Of a DNA stretch of 64,000 nt, positions 19,207 to 29,398 are shown in pieces. This DNA comes from Brevibacillus laterosporus (GTDB taxonomy: Bacteria > Bacillota > Bacilli > Brevibacillales > Brevibacillaceae): positions 1 through 64,000 of the forward strand of contig NZ_JAUKFY010000003.1 of assembly GCF_030489605.1 (NCBI RefSeq), given 5' to 3'. The position numbers and the translations under genes are program-made. The notes beneath the pieces were generated by a model, which made no database searches, was not told the DNA's origin, and saw only the letters and a program-made list of their open reading frames with translations. How positions within the stretch are numbered: the first letter of the stretch is position 1; each line of letters opens with the position of its first letter.

Positions 19207-20100
19207 CTACACCTTCAAGAATTTGCGAACGGAAAGCATACTCCCCCAAATACCAATAAAAGCACCGATCCCTACCAATAACAGCCCTACCTGATAGGCA
19301 AAAGGATTCATTGGCAATAACGGAAGCATAGAGCTATACATACTAGCGTGTATTTGTTGCAATAAATAGTAGTAACCTACTGTAAGGATGGTAATAGGGA
19401 TAATCGCTCCCAAGACACCCATAAACAGACCTTCAATAAAGAAAGGCCAACGAATAAACCAGTTGGTTGCTCCTACTAACTTCATAATTTCAATTTCACG
19501 ACGGCGTGCAACAATTGTTAGTTTAATGGTGTTAGCAATAAGGAACATCGCTGTAAAAGCCAATCCAATAATGAAGAAAATGCCTACATTACGCAAAATA
19601 TTGGTCGCAGCAAACAAATTGTTTACCGTGTCCGCTCCGTAGTCGACATCTTCAATGTGTTCCATCTCTTTGACCTGCTTAGCGACAAAATCTACATCTT
19701 TTGGTTCTTTGGTTTTCACCACCAATGCATCTGGCAGTGGATTTTCCTTTTCCAAGCCATCCAAAAGCTTTCCATTTTCACCCAGCTGTTCCCGCAAATC
19801 CTTTAACCCTTGAGCTTTTGGAACATAGGTAACGGTCTCTACAGCTGGCAATGCCTTCACTTGCTTTTGCAAGCTCTCCGCTACCGCCTTATCTGAGGCA
19901 ACGTCCATAAAAACACGTATTTCAACCTGATTTTCCACCAATTTTGCCATGTGATTAACATTTAGTGCGAGCAGTAAAAATACACCTAAGATCAATAATG
20001 TAATGGTTACGGCACTAACTGAAGCAAAAGTCATCCAGCCATTCCGTCCCAGATTTTTTACACCTTCCCGCACATGGCGTCCGTATGTACTAATCTTCAT
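19207..20100 (-). CDS. ftsX: FtsX: cell-division ABC transporter-like permease
   Basis: 297-residue membrane partner of FtsE. TM1 is at about residues 25-50, followed by a large external loop (about 55-165, VEIRVFMDVASDK onward) that contacts wall hydrolases. Three more TM segments lie in the C-terminal half (about 175-290) within an FtsX/MacB permease domain, with the GATNWFIRWPFFIEG region near the coupling helix. Start at the ATG at 20100 (MKISTYGRHVREG), with GAGGGG nine bases upstream. This ATG overlaps the end of ftsE by 11 bases, so translation is coupled. Confidence 0.95.
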   Translation of the reverse strand: MKISTYGRHVREGVKNLGRNGWMTFASVSAVTITLLILGVFLLLALNVNHMAKLVENQVEIRVFMDVASDKAVAESLQKQVKALPAVETVTYVPKAQGLKDLREQLGENGKLLDGLEKENPLPDALVVKTKEPKDVDFVAKQVKEMEHIEDVDYGADTVNNLFAATNILRNVGIFFIIGLAFTAMFLIANTIKLTIVARRREIEIMKLVGATNWFIRWPFFIEGLFMGVLGAIIPITILTVGYYYLLQQIHASMYSSMLPLLPMNPFAYQVGLLLVGIGAFIGIWGSMLSVRKFLKV

Positions 20101-20785
20101 AACCGTATTCCCCTCTCTGTTCATCGCGGGCAATTTCACCAGCTTCAATCGCGATGACACGACGGCGAATCGTATTAACAATCTCACGGTTATGTGTTGC
20201 CATCACAACGGTCGTTCCACGCTGATTGATCTCTTCAAACAAGCGCATAATATCCCAAGAAGTTTCGGGATCAAGGTTACCCGTAGGCTCGTCCGCAATA
20301 ATGATACTTGGATTGTTAACGATAGCCCGCGCCAAAGCGACTCGTTGTTGCTCCCCACCCGACAATTCTCCTGGCAGCATTTTTGCTTTATGCTTTAATT
20401 TGACAAGATTAAGCACATCTAAAACACGAGGCTTGATGCTCTTCTTATTCGCCTCAATAACTTCCATTGCAAATGCAACATTTTCAAATACCGTTAAAGT
20501 TGGCAATAGTTTAAAATCCTGAAAAACAACTCCGATACTTCGGCGAACATTTGGTATTTGTCTTTCCTTAATGCGACTGACATTAAATCCGTTTAAAAAG
20601 ATTTGTCCCTTGGTGGGTCTTTCTTCCCGATACATTAATTTAATAAAGGTGGATTTACCAGCGCCACTTGGACCTACAACATAAACAAATTCACCCTTAT
20701 CGATTTTTACATTAATCCCCTTTAGCGCATTGGTGCCATTGGGATATGTTTTCCAGACATCATACATCTCGATCAAAAAAATCAC
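20090..20785 (-). CDS. ftsE: FtsE: cell-division ATP-binding protein
   Basis: ABC ATPase of 231 residues that powers FtsX conformational signalling to wall hydrolases. Walker A GPSGAGKS, Q-loop region VVFQDFKLLP, signature LSGGEQQR, Walker B IIADEPTGNLD and switch His in MATHNRE are all intact. The C terminus RGEYGYED matches the Bacillus form. The start is a GTG at 20785 or a TTG three codons later (20776), both after AGTAGGG. Confidence 0.97.
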   Translation of the reverse strand: MIFLIEMYDVWKTYPNGTNALKGINVKIDKGEFVYVVGPSGAGKSTFIKLMYREERPTKGQIFLNGFNVSRIKERQIPNVRRSIGVVFQDFKLLPTLTVFENVAFAMEVIEANKKSIKPRVLDVLNLVKLKHKAKMLPGELSGGEQQRVALARAIVNNPSIIIADEPTGNLDPETSWDIMRLFEEINQRGTTVVMATHNREIVNTIRRRVIAIEAGEIARDEQRGEYGYED

Positions 20786-20853
20786 ACCCTACTATCGCTT
20801 ATGTTCTTGAGGCATCAGAAAAAGACAAAAAATACTAGCATCTGATCACTTTT

Positions 20854-20865
20854 TCTATTATACCA
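20854..20865 (-). promoter_or_regulatory. Extended -10 promoter candidate for ftsEX
   Basis: Minus-strand TGGTATAAT (TATAAT at 20857-20862) about 70 bases before ftsE, with no good -35 at 16-18 bases. The remainder of the 373-base gap up to argH is AT-rich. Apart from the argH terminator, I see no gene or RNA in it. Confidence 0.5.
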
Positions 20866-21093
20866 CTGAGTTTCTGTGTTGTTATCCCCTAATTATCGCA
20901 TTTCTTGTCGGGAAAATGGAAAAAAACAACAAAAAATTGTGATCTTGTACCCACTTTTTCCTATTGACAACTATTTTCTTACTTTTTTTACATAAGTTCT
21001 TTATTTAAAGAAATCCAGTATCTAGCCCATGATTGCATGAACTAATTTACATACAATTCCCCACGCATAGATATTTATAACTGGAGAGTCACA

Positions 21094-21127
21094 GCAAAAA
21101 GGACCAGCTTACGATTAGCTGATCCTT
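21094..21127 (-). terminator. Terminator of the arginine operon (after argH)
   Basis: 11-base stem with one G-T wobble (21099-21109 with 21117-21127), followed on the minus strand by TTTTTGCTG. Confidence 0.8.
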
Positions 21128-21158
21128 AAAACGCTTGCAAGTTTGCCCTCTATTTTAT

Positions 21159-22607
21159 CTATACCACAGGCGACTTAATGTCTACCAGCGCCTCCACCAT
21201 CACCTTTTGACTATGTGTTGCCACCCAAGCTTTGTTTTCTTTACCTTTCTCTTGATAAAATTGAATCTGCTGTTCAACCTGTTGTTTCGCCGTTCCCCCT
21301 AACACATTCCGTGCATTCACTACCGTATCAATATCTAGCGCTTGGTAGACATCTCGGTCGATGAGTGGGGAAAACTCACGGAACTCGTCTAAGGAAAGGT
21401 CAAGTAAATATTTGTGACGTTCTATGCAATAGAGAACCGCCTTTCCTACGATTTCATGCGCCTTCCTAAACGGAATTTGTTTTGTGACCAGATAATCTGC
21501 CAGGTCTGTTGCATTGGAGAAATCCTGGGTGACCGCTTTTCGCATCTGCTCCGTTTTTACCTGCATAGTAGAAATCATCGGCGTTAACAAAGCCAATGCC
21601 CCATGCAGCGTCTCCACAGTATCGAACATGCCCTCTTTATCCTCTTGCATGTCTTTGTTATAGGCCAGCGGTAAGCCTTTTAGCACCGTCAGCATTCCGA
21701 TTAGATTCCCGTATACACGCCCTGTCTTACCACGCACAAGCTCTGCAACATCCGGATTCTTCTTCTGTGGCATGATGCTGGAACCAGTGCAAAATGCATC
21801 GTCTAATTCAATGAAGGAAAATTCCTGACTGCTCCAGATCACTAGTTCTTCGCACAAACGGGAGAGATGAGTCATTAATAAGGAAGCATTAGATAAAAAC
21901 TCAACAATAAAATCTCGATCGCTGACCGCATCCATGCTATTTTGATAAATTCCGTCAAATTGAAGCATAGAGGCAACGAACTGCCGATCTATCGGAAACG
22001 TAGTCCCAGCAAGTGCCCCTGCTCCCAAAGGCAAGATATTTACCCTTTTAAACGAATCCTGCATCCGTTCCAAATCGCGTTGGAGCATAGATACATACGC
22101 TATCAAATGATAGCCAAAAAGCACTGGCTGAGCCCTTTGCAAATGCGTATACCCGGGCATAACCGTTTCCAAATGATTCTGGGCTTGCTCTAATAAAGCC
22201 TGCTGCAGATACATGGTTAATTCGATAATTTCCATCAGTTTTTCACGCAGATATAAATGCATATCTAGCGCCACCTGATCATTTCTGCTTCTGCCCGTGT
22301 GAAGTTTACCGCCTAAAGGTCCTATTTCTTCAATTAGTAGCTTCTCAATGTTCATATGAATATCTTCATGAGCGATTTCAAATTGAACCTGCTTCCGTTC
22401 AATTTTTTCTTTGACTTTTTTCAAACCAGCAATGATTTGACGCACCTCATCCATCGAAAGAATTCCACATTTTCCGAGCATTGCGACATGCGCCGAGCTG
22501 CCCACAATATCCTGACGCCACAATCTTTGGTCAAACGAAATAGAAGCTGTATATTCATCTACGAGTTGATTGGTTGGTTTAGTAAAACGTCCTCCCCAAA
22601 GTTTCAT
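21159..22607 (-). CDS. argH: ArgH: argininosuccinate lyase
   Basis: Last enzyme of arginine synthesis, splitting argininosuccinate into arginine and fumarate; fumarase/aspartase superfamily homotetramer. Signatures include [12 protein letters not shown] at the N terminus, [21 protein letters not shown], the catalytic His region [11 protein letters not shown] and the flexible loop signature [12 protein letters not shown]. At 482 residues it is about 20 longer than usual because of a C-terminal extension. Its ATG overlaps the argG stop as ATGA, so the two are translationally coupled. Confidence 0.97.
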   Translation of the reverse strand: MKLWGGRFTKPTNQLVDEYTASISFDQRLWRQDIVGSSAHVAMLGKCGILSMDEVRQIIAGLKKVKEKIERKQVQFEIAHEDIHMNIEKLLIEEIGPLGGKLHTGRSRNDQVALDMHLYLREKLMEIIELTMYLQQALLEQAQNHLETVMPGYTHLQRAQPVLFGYHLIAYVSMLQRDLERMQDSFKRVNILPLGAGALAGTTFPIDRQFVASMLQFDGIYQNSMDAVSDRDFIVEFLSNASLLMTHLSRLCEELVIWSSQEFSFIELDDAFCTGSSIMPQKKNPDVAELVRGKTGRVYGNLIGMLTVLKGLPLAYNKDMQEDKEGMFDTVETLHGALALLTPMISTMQVKTEQMRKAVTQDFSNATDLADYLVTKQIPFRKAHEIVGKAVLYCIERHKYLLDLSLDEFREFSPLIDRDVYQALDIDTVVNARNVLGGTAKQQVEQQIQFYQEKGKENKAWVATHSQKVMVEALVDIKSPVV

Positions 22608-23893
22608 GGTTTGATCGCTTCCTTTTCTGTTTTACTTGTAGAAGGAGAAGCCGCTGAACCAGAGTTGCTTTCAAGCTCGGCTTGGTTTTCTTGTACAGAA
22701 TTGTTATTCACCTGTGAATACACCTTGGTAGGCAAGCCCCACAATTTAATAAAGCCAAGTGCCGCCTTATGATCAAATTGATCTCCGGCATTATAGGTAG
22801 CCAACTCATGACTGTACAAAGACGCATCTGATTTACGTCCGACTACAATGGCCTGACCCTTATGAAGCTTAACACGAACAGTACCTGTTACATTTGCCTG
22901 AGTCTCTTCTATAAATGCTTGCAGAGCAGAACGAATTGGGGAATACCAGAGACCCTCATAAATCACCTGAGCTATTTTTTGTTCCACGATTGGTTTAAAT
23001 TGAGCGACTTCACGAGGCTGTGTCAAAAACTCTAGCTCCCGATGCGCTAAAATGAGTGTAGTAGCCGCCGGCGTTTCATATACCTCACGAGATTTAATAC
23101 CTACTAACCGATTTTCCACATGGTCAATCCGTCCAACTCCGTGTTTGCCTGCTGTTTTATTTAGAGCTAGAATGAGCTCAGCAAGCGTCATTGCTTCCCC
23201 ATTTAAAGCAGTCGGAACACCTTTGGTAAAGCTAATCTCGATCTCTTCCGCTTGATCGGGGGCATTTTCAATCGAGGCCGTTAACTCATATGCTCCCTCA
23301 GGCGGCGCAGCCCACGGATCTTCGAGAACACCGCACTCGCAGCTTCTTCCCCAAAGATTCTGGTCAATTGAATATGGATTATCAAGGTTAATCGGGATTG
23401 GAATATTATTTTTCTTCGCATACTCAATCTCTTCATCACGTGTCCAGCCCCACTCACGAACTGGCGCAACAATTTGAATATTTGGATTTAGAGCGGTGAA
23501 TGAAAGATCAAAGCGGACCTGATCGTTTCCTTTACCCGTGCATCCATGAGCAACAGCTACTGCCCCTTCCTGATTCGCAACCTCAATCAAAATTTTAGAA
23601 ATCAAGTAGCGAGATAAAGCGGATACCAATGGATATTTTCCCTCATACATGGCATTGGCCTGTAGAGCTGGCAAAACATATTCATTCGCGTAAGCTTCCT
23701 TCGCATCTATAACGATGGATTTATATGCACCAACTTGCATCGCTTTTTTTTGGATGAAATCCAAATCCTTTCCTTCCCCCACATCGAGGGCGACCGCGAT
23801 TACGTCGTAGTTATAGGTATCTTGCAACCATTTAATTGCTACAGAAGTATCTAAACCACCAGAATACGCTAATACAATTTTATCTTTTTTCAT
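22604..23893 (-). CDS. argG: ArgG: argininosuccinate synthase
   Basis: ATP-dependent joining of citrulline and aspartate. The N-type ATP-pyrophosphatase P-loop [11 protein letters not shown] lies at the N terminus, followed by [13 protein letters not shown], and [19 protein letters not shown] further on. Start at the ATG at 23893 ([13 protein letters not shown]) after GGAGAG. At 429 residues it is about 25-30 longer than typical ArgG: after the normal end ([12 protein letters not shown]) there is a Ser/Glu/Asn-rich tail with no family likeness. Confidence 0.96.
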   Translation of the reverse strand: MKKDKIVLAYSGGLDTSVAIKWLQDTYNYDVIAVALDVGEGKDLDFIQKKAMQVGAYKSIVIDAKEAYANEYVLPALQANAMYEGKYPLVSALSRYLISKILIEVANQEGAVAVAHGCTGKGNDQVRFDLSFTALNPNIQIVAPVREWGWTRDEEIEYAKKNNIPIPINLDNPYSIDQNLWGRSCECGVLEDPWAAPPEGAYELTASIENAPDQAEEIEISFTKGVPTALNGEAMTLAELILALNKTAGKHGVGRIDHVENRLVGIKSREVYETPAATTLILAHRELEFLTQPREVAQFKPIVEQKIAQVIYEGLWYSPIRSALQAFIEETQANVTGTVRVKLHKGQAIVVGRKSDASLYSHELATYNAGDQFDHKAALGFIKLWGLPTKVYSQVNNNSVQENQAELESNSGSAASPSTSKTEKEAIKP

Positions 23894-23923
23894 CGTTGTC
23901 TCTCCATTTCGTAGTATTTTTTC

Positions 23924-23937
23924 TGGGTAATTATTCA
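23924..23937 (-). promoter_or_regulatory. Candidate ArgR box before argG
   Basis: On the minus strand TGAATAATTACCCA matches the ARG-box pattern TGAATAWWWATTCA at 12 of 14 positions, in the 91-base argF-argG gap. Promoter elements nearby are weak, so this is tentative. Confidence 0.4.
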
Positions 23938-23984
23938 TATTGTACTATAAAATGACATTGATTCCATAATAATTAAGAAGGGAT

Positions 23985-24956
23985 TTACATTACAGATGCC
24001 AACAATGCTTTTTGTGCATGGAGACGATTCTCCGCTTCTTCAAACACCACAGAATGAGGTCCGTCGATAATCTCTGCTGTCACCTCTTCACCACGGTGCA
24101 CAGGGAGACAATGCATAAAGATATAATCTGAATCGGCTCTGGATACCAGTTTTTCATTTACCTGATAGGCGGTGAAATCTTTTAAACGTTGCTCATTCTC
24201 TTCTTCAAAGCCCATGCTGGTCCATACATCGGTATAAATAACGTCTGCTTGATCAACAGCTTCATTTGCATCATGGGTCATCAGAAATTTTCCACCATAT
24301 TGAGTAGCGTATTCCACTGCCTTTGCAGCAATAGCTTTTTGCATCTCATATCCTGGAGGCGTAGCAATCCGTACGTCTAATCCGAGAATCAAGGCCCCTA
24401 GGGCAAGCGAATTTGCCACATTATTGCCGTCTCCGATGAAGGCTAGCTTAATTCCCTGCAATCTGCCCTTGTGTTCTTGTATCGTTAAAAGATCAGCCAA
24501 AGCCTGGCAAGGATGATACAAATCAGTTAGCCCGTTAATAACCGGTACACTAGCGTGCTTTGCTAGCTCTACAACATTTTCGTGAGCATGAGTTCGTATC
24601 ATAATCCCGTCTACATAACTTGACAGAATTTTAGCTGTATCTGAAATGGTTTCACCGCGTCCGAGCTGTAGGTCTTTATCCGTCAGAAACAAACTGCTTC
24701 CCCCTAATTGATACATCCCTACTTCAAAAGAAACACGAGTACGCGTGGAGGATTTGGTAAAGATCATCGCTAATGTTTTTCCGGCTAATGGCTGGTAGAC
24801 CGCGCCGCTTTTTTGCATCGACTTTATTTGACTAGCATACTGCAGCAGTTGGAGCATCTCCTCCCTGCTCCACTCATCAATTTGCAATGTATTTTTTCCT
24901 CTATATAGAGAGGGTTGAATGTCTGCATAGAGATCCAAGTTCTTCACAGGCTTCAT
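23985..24956 (-). CDS. argF: ArgF: ornithine carbamoyltransferase
   Basis: Transfers the carbamoyl group to ornithine to give citrulline. The carbamoyl-phosphate loop SSTRTRVSFE, the region MIRTHAHENVVELAKHA, HPCQALADLLT and the ornithine-binding FMHCLPVHRGEEV are all present. I place the start at the ATG at 24956 (MKPVKNLDLYADIQ, 323 residues), ten bases after AAGGAGAG. It overlaps the 3' end of carB by 56 bases. A much longer in-frame extension would sit wholly inside carB and is rejected. Confidence 0.95.
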   Translation of the reverse strand: MKPVKNLDLYADIQPSLYRGKNTLQIDEWSREEMLQLLQYASQIKSMQKSGAVYQPLAGKTLAMIFTKSSTRTRVSFEVGMYQLGGSSLFLTDKDLQLGRGETISDTAKILSSYVDGIMIRTHAHENVVELAKHASVPVINGLTDLYHPCQALADLLTIQEHKGRLQGIKLAFIGDGNNVANSLALGALILGLDVRIATPPGYEMQKAIAAKAVEYATQYGGKFLMTHDANEAVDQADVIYTDVWTSMGFEEENEQRLKDFTAYQVNEKLVSRADSDYIFMHCLPVHRGEEVTAEIIDGPHSVVFEEAENRLHAQKALLASVM

Positions 24957-27900
24957 TACTTTCGCTCTCCTTTTCTTGACAGATTTGTAAATAGGCCGCA
25001 AATGTCTCGACAACAGTGAACAACGTAATGCCATGCTGAACAGATAAGCTACGCAGTTGAAACCCTGTACGTTCTGCCTGATTTCCTTTTGTAGCGGTAA
25101 TTAATGACGCTTGAATGAATCCAGCTTTAACCAACGATGTATAGTCAGGTAATCCTTTACATATTTGCGTAATTTCAATGCCGTGATTATTCAAAAACTG
25201 CGCCGTGCCTTCTGTTGCATAGATACGTATCCCCCATTCTTTTCTTTCCAGAAGGTAGGGTAATACGCTTTTTTTGTCAGCATCGTTTAGTGAAAGAAAT
25301 AAACCGTCTCCGCTAGCTAGCCGTTTATTCGCTCCCTGCTTGTAGGCAAAAGCTTTACTGAATGCTTCTGTTACAGTTCGACCAAGTCCTAGAATCTCAC
25401 CCGTAGATTTCATTTCAGGTCCTAATAAAGGGTCTACACCCACTAGCTTAGTGGAAGAAAACACAGGAGCTTTTACTACAAAAAAATGAATGTCTTCTGA
25501 AAGCCCTAATTCATAACCCATATCCGCTAAACGCTCCCCTAGAGAGACTCGCACTGCCAATTCCACCATCGGGATATTGGTCACCTTACTCGTAATTGGC
25601 ACTGTACGAGAAGCACGCGGATTTACCTCTAACACATAAACATTTGAATCCTGTAGGACGAACTGGAGATTCATAATCCCGATTGCTTGCATTTCCTTAG
25701 CGATTTTCTTGGTATAGTGAACGATTAGCCGCTTCTGCTGTTCCGTGAGATGCTGGGCAGGAAACAAGGCAATACTATCTCCTGAATGTATTCCCGCTTT
25801 CTCCACATGTTCAAAAATTCCGGGAATTAAAACATCACAGCTATCCGTTATCGCATCTAGCTCGACTTCCATACCCGATATAAATTGATCGATCAGCAAT
25901 GGAAAACAACTGGTGTCAACCTGTTCATCAATCCAGCCTTGCATAGCTGCACGCAGCTCGGCCTCGTCATGCACAACCGTCATGCCTTGGCCTCCAATAA
26001 CGTAGGAGGGGCGCAGCAATACCGGGTAGCCAATGCTAGCAGCAACTTGAATCGCCTCTTCTGTAGAATAGACTCCCCTCCCTGGTATGTGGGGAATATT
26101 TAGCTTTTGGAGCATCTGATAAAACAGTTCTCGATCCTCGACCCGTTTCATTTGCTCTAAAGCTGTTCCCAAGACGGTCAGACCCGCTTCTTGGATAGCA
26201 CCAGCCAGGTTAATCGCAGTCTGCCCACCGAATTGAACGAATACCCCAGCCACTTCTTCTTGCCTGGCTACATGCAGCACATCTTCAATATGCAAAGGCT
26301 CAAAATAAAGATGATCGGCCGTCTCGTAATCGGTACTCACTGTCTCTGGGTTATTGTTAATCACGATGGCTTTCAGCTTCTGTTTTTGCAAAGCCTTAGC
26401 TGCATGCACAGAACAATAGTCAAATTCAATCCCCTGCCCAATACGGATGGGCCCCGAGCCTAGCACCAATATTTTTTTTGCAGATAAAGATACCACCTCA
26501 TTCTTGCCTTGCCATGTGGAATAATAATAGGCTGTCTTTGCATCAAACTCTCCCGCACATGTATCGACCATGTTATAGACCGGCATGAGACCCCATTTCT
26601 GACGCATTTTCCAAATTTCACTTACAGGAAGCTTCATCATCCAGGCAATCGTCTGATCCGTAATGCCAATTTCCTTACAAGCTCTCAATTCTTCCATACG
26701 TAACGTGTCTTTGCATGATGCTTTCAACCTTTTCTCCCACTGGATAATGGACTTAATATGATCTAAATAGAAAGGGTCAATTTCTGTTTTCATGTGAAGC
26801 TCTTGTATACTAATACCCCGGCGCAACGCTTCTGCTACAGCAAATAAACGAAGGTCCGTCGCAATCTTTAATAGTTTCTCCAACTCCTCCAAAGATAGAG
26901 ACGCAATATCCTTTCGGTAGAGATAATGACAGCCAATTTCTAAAGAACGGAGAGCTTTTAACAAAGCAGCCTCAAAAGTTCGAGCAATGGCCATTACCTC
27001 GCCTGTTGCTTTCATTTGTGTTCCTAGATTGCGGTCAGCTAATGGGAATTTATCAAAGGGCCAACGTGGAATTTTCACAACTACATAATCTAATGCTGGT
27101 TCAAAGCTAGCATAGGTATAACCGGTGATAGGGTTGAGCACCTCGTCCAAGTGATAGCCCAATGCTAATTTTGCAGCGATCCTTGCGATCGGATAGCCTG
27201 TTGCTTTGGAAGCTAAGGCTGAGGAACGACTAACCCTCGGATTTACTTCAATGAGGTAATAGCGATCTGATTGCGGGTCTAAGGCAAATTGAATATTACA
27301 ACCACCCACTACACCTAACGCTCGAATCACTTTGGTAGAAACACTGCGCAGCATTTGATATTGACGATCTGTTAAGGTTTGAGAAGGCGCTACAACGATG
27401 CTATCTCCCGTATGAACACCGACTGGGTCTATATTTTCCATGTTGCAAACGATAATGCAGGTATCATTTGCATCTCGCATGACTTCGTACTCAATTTCCT
27501 TCCAACCCTTTACACTTCTTTCCACTAGCACCTGTTGAATCGGACTTGCCGCCAGTCCTTGTTCAGCGATCTGTTCGAGAGCCTGTTGATCAGAAGCAAT
27601 TCCTCCCCCTGCTCCTCCCAGAGTATAAGCTGGACGAACAATCACGGGATAACCAATCTGATTCGCAAAATGCAGAGCTTCCTGTATAGTACTCACTGTT
27701 ATGCTCTCAGGAACAGGTTCATGAATGTTATTCATCATTCGTTTAAATAACTCGCGATCCTCACCGTTCTGAATAGCAGTCAAGGGAGTCCCCAGCAAAG
27801 CTACTCCATAGCGCTCTAATACGCCTGCCTCAGCTAATTCTACAGCCAAATTAAGTCCTGTCTGACCGCCTAGTGTCGGCAGCAATCCATCCGGTCGTTC

Positions 27901-28140
27901 CTTTTGAATAATTTTGGTGATAGAAGTGACGGTCAATGGTTCCAGATACACCTTATCTGCAATCTGCTCATCGGTCATGATAGTAGCTGGATTGTTATTC
28001 ACCAGCACAACTTCCACGCCTTCCTCCTTAAGTGAAAGACAAGCTTGTGCTCCGGAATAATCAAACTCCGCCGCCTGCCCAATCACAATCGGACCCGAAC
28101 CGATTACCAGCACTTTATGAATGTGTTGTTGTTTAGGCAT
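24901..28140 (-). CDS. carB: CarB: carbamoyl-phosphate synthase large subunit (arginine-type)
   Basis: 1079-residue synthetase with two tandem ATP-grasp halves. The first half (about 1-400) makes carboxyphosphate, an oligomerisation part follows, the second half (about 550-935) phosphorylates carbamate, and the C-terminal allosteric MGS domain lies at about 940-1060. KVLVIGSGPIVIGQAAEFDYSG and its counterpart KILVLGSGPIRIGQGIEFDY open the two halves. Location within the arg operon points to the arginine-specific enzyme (B. subtilis CarB), with a separate pyrimidine CPSase expected elsewhere. It overlaps carA by 8 bases. Confidence 0.96.
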   Translation of the reverse strand: MPKQQHIHKVLVIGSGPIVIGQAAEFDYSGAQACLSLKEEGVEVVLVNNNPATIMTDEQIADKVYLEPLTVTSITKIIQKERPDGLLPTLGGQTGLNLAVELAEAGVLERYGVALLGTPLTAIQNGEDRELFKRMMNNIHEPVPESITVSTIQEALHFANQIGYPVIVRPAYTLGGAGGGIASDQQALEQIAEQGLAASPIQQVLVERSVKGWKEIEYEVMRDANDTCIIVCNMENIDPVGVHTGDSIVVAPSQTLTDRQYQMLRSVSTKVIRALGVVGGCNIQFALDPQSDRYYLIEVNPRVSRSSALASKATGYPIARIAAKLALGYHLDEVLNPITGYTYASFEPALDYVVVKIPRWPFDKFPLADRNLGTQMKATGEVMAIARTFEAALLKALRSLEIGCHYLYRKDIASLSLEELEKLLKIATDLRLFAVAEALRRGISIQELHMKTEIDPFYLDHIKSIIQWEKRLKASCKDTLRMEELRACKEIGITDQTIAWMMKLPVSEIWKMRQKWGLMPVYNMVDTCAGEFDAKTAYYYSTWQGKNEVVSLSAKKILVLGSGPIRIGQGIEFDYCSVHAAKALQKQKLKAIVINNNPETVSTDYETADHLYFEPLHIEDVLHVARQEEVAGVFVQFGGQTAINLAGAIQEAGLTVLGTALEQMKRVEDRELFYQMLQKLNIPHIPGRGVYSTEEAIQVAASIGYPVLLRPSYVIGGQGMTVVHDEAELRAAMQGWIDEQVDTSCFPLLIDQFISGMEVELDAITDSCDVLIPGIFEHVEKAGIHSGDSIALFPAQHLTEQQKRLIVHYTKKIAKEMQAIGIMNLQFVLQDSNVYVLEVNPRASRTVPITSKVTNIPMVELAVRVSLGERLADMGYELGLSEDIHFFVVKAPVFSSTKLVGVDPLLGPEMKSTGEILGLGRTVTEAFSKAFAYKQGANKRLASGDGLFLSLNDADKKSVLPYLLERKEWGIRIYATEGTAQFLNNHGIEITQICKGLPDYTSLVKAGFIQASLITATKGNQAERTGFQLRSLSVQHGITLFTVVETFAAYLQICQEKESESNEACEELGSLCRHSTLSI

Positions 28141-29239
28141 AATGCTTCGCTCCTATCGTTTGTACCGACTCCAGGAAGGTCGCAATAATATGCGAGGTAT
28201 CATCTGGTCCCGGATGTGCTTCTGGATGGAATTGCACGCTCATAATTGGCAGATACATATGTCGCAGCCCTTCCACACTGCCATCATTTACATTTCGGTA
28301 GGTGACCATTAGGTTTTGCTTATCTAATCCCTCCTCCTTCACCACATAGCTATGATTCTGCGAAGTTATATATACTTTACCAGTGTTCAGCTCTTTTACA
28401 GGATGGTTGCTTCCGCGATGCCCAAAGGGAAGTCGTTCTGTCTGTCCCCCAAACATCAATGACAATACCTGATGCCCTAAGCAAATTCCTAGTGTCGGAA
28501 ATGCTTCGGCTAATTTACGCCATTGCGGACAATATTTTCGCAATTGTTCAGGGTTACCGGGCCCATTGGAGAAGACGATACCATCTGGCTGTAGAGCCCT
28601 AATTTCCTCCATACGCGTCTGATAAGGTACAACCGTTACCTTGCAGCCAAGCTTTAACAAGGCTTGCAAAATAGAGTGCTTCATACCAAAATCAATGACT
28701 ACAATATGCTCCCCTTCTCCCCGATAGGTGATGGAGCGGGTTCTGGAAACCTGCTCTACAAAAATACGTTCTTCCTGACGAAGCTTATGCAAGGCGATCT
28801 CCTCTGCTGTCATGGGCTGATCAGCTAGAACACCGTAAAGCAGACCACCCTGCCGGACCTTTTGTGTAATCGACCGCGTGTCTACTCCAGCTAAAACAGG
28901 GAAGCCGAACTGCTTTGCAGCCGTATCTAAAGATACCCGGGAACGAAAATGGCTAGGGTTTTGACAAAGCTGACTAACAACCATTCCAGAAATAGCAGGC
29001 TGAGTTGATTCATAGTCGATTTCATTAACACCATAATTCCCAATCAACGGATAGGTGAAGGTGACGATCTGACCATAAAAGGAAGGATCGCTCATCACTT
29101 CCTGATATCCAGTCATTCCTGTATGAAAAACCACCTCTCCGCATGAGGTAAGTGGTGCTCCATATAGCTTGCCTGTAAATACTTCTCCGCTCTCTAACGT
29201 AAGAAACCCTGTATTGTTGCTCTGTAAATACTTATCCAA
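28133..29239 (-). CDS. carA: CarA: carbamoyl-phosphate synthase small subunit (arginine-type)
   Basis: Glutaminase subunit (368 residues) feeding ammonia to CarB. The N-terminal CPSase small-chain domain (about 1-150; MTGYQEVMSDPSFYGQ) is followed by a class I amidotransferase domain. The nucleophile Cys is in LGICLGHQVLSL and the His/Glu pair in QFHPEAHPGPDD. The start is a TTG at 29239, nine bases after AGGAG. It has its own promoter region with an ArgR-like box, downstream of the argD terminator. Confidence 0.95.
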   Translation of the reverse strand: MDKYLQSNNTGFLTLESGEVFTGKLYGAPLTSCGEVVFHTGMTGYQEVMSDPSFYGQIVTFTYPLIGNYGVNEIDYESTQPAISGMVVSQLCQNPSHFRSRVSLDTAAKQFGFPVLAGVDTRSITQKVRQGGLLYGVLADQPMTAEEIALHKLRQEERIFVEQVSRTRSITYRGEGEHIVVIDFGMKHSILQALLKLGCKVTVVPYQTRMEEIRALQPDGIVFSNGPGNPEQLRKYCPQWRKLAEAFPTLGICLGHQVLSLMFGGQTERLPFGHRGSNHPVKELNTGKVYITSQNHSYVVKEEGLDKQNLMVTYRNVNDGSVEGLRHMYLPIMSVQFHPEAHPGPDDTSHIIATFLESVQTIGAKHYA

Positions 29240-29284
29240 CGCAACCAGCTCCTATCGGCAAAAAATTCCCAACACTCCACTTTA

Positions 29285-29298
29285 TGAATATATATTCG
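29285..29298 (-). promoter_or_regulatory. ArgR (ARG) box before carA
   Basis: The minus-strand sequence CGAATATATATTCA matches TGAATAWWWATTCA at 13 of 14 positions, about 45 bases before the carA start. A weaker half-match (TGAAT...ATTA) lies about 25 bases upstream of it. ArgR boxes often come in pairs. Confidence 0.7.
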
Positions 29299-29324
29299 TT
29301 ATTTTTGTATAATAATACATTCAC

Positions 29325-29374
29325 TCTAAAAAAAATGCAACGATTTTTCTGAATAAAATCAAAAATCGTTGCAT
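29325..29374 (-). terminator. Terminator after argD
   Basis: Perfect 14-base stem (ATGCAACGATTTTT with its complement, about 29335-29348 and 29361-29374) followed on the minus strand by a run of eight T. It splits the arginine genes into argCBD and carAB-argFGH units. Confidence 0.88.
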
Positions 29375-29398
29375 GATTATTTCTGATATCTGGCTATA

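Noticed and set aside
20964-20994. Plus-strand TTGACA in the ftsE-argH gap
   Set aside because: The nearest -10-like sequence is at a poor spacing of 19 bases, and no plus-strand gene or RNA follows.
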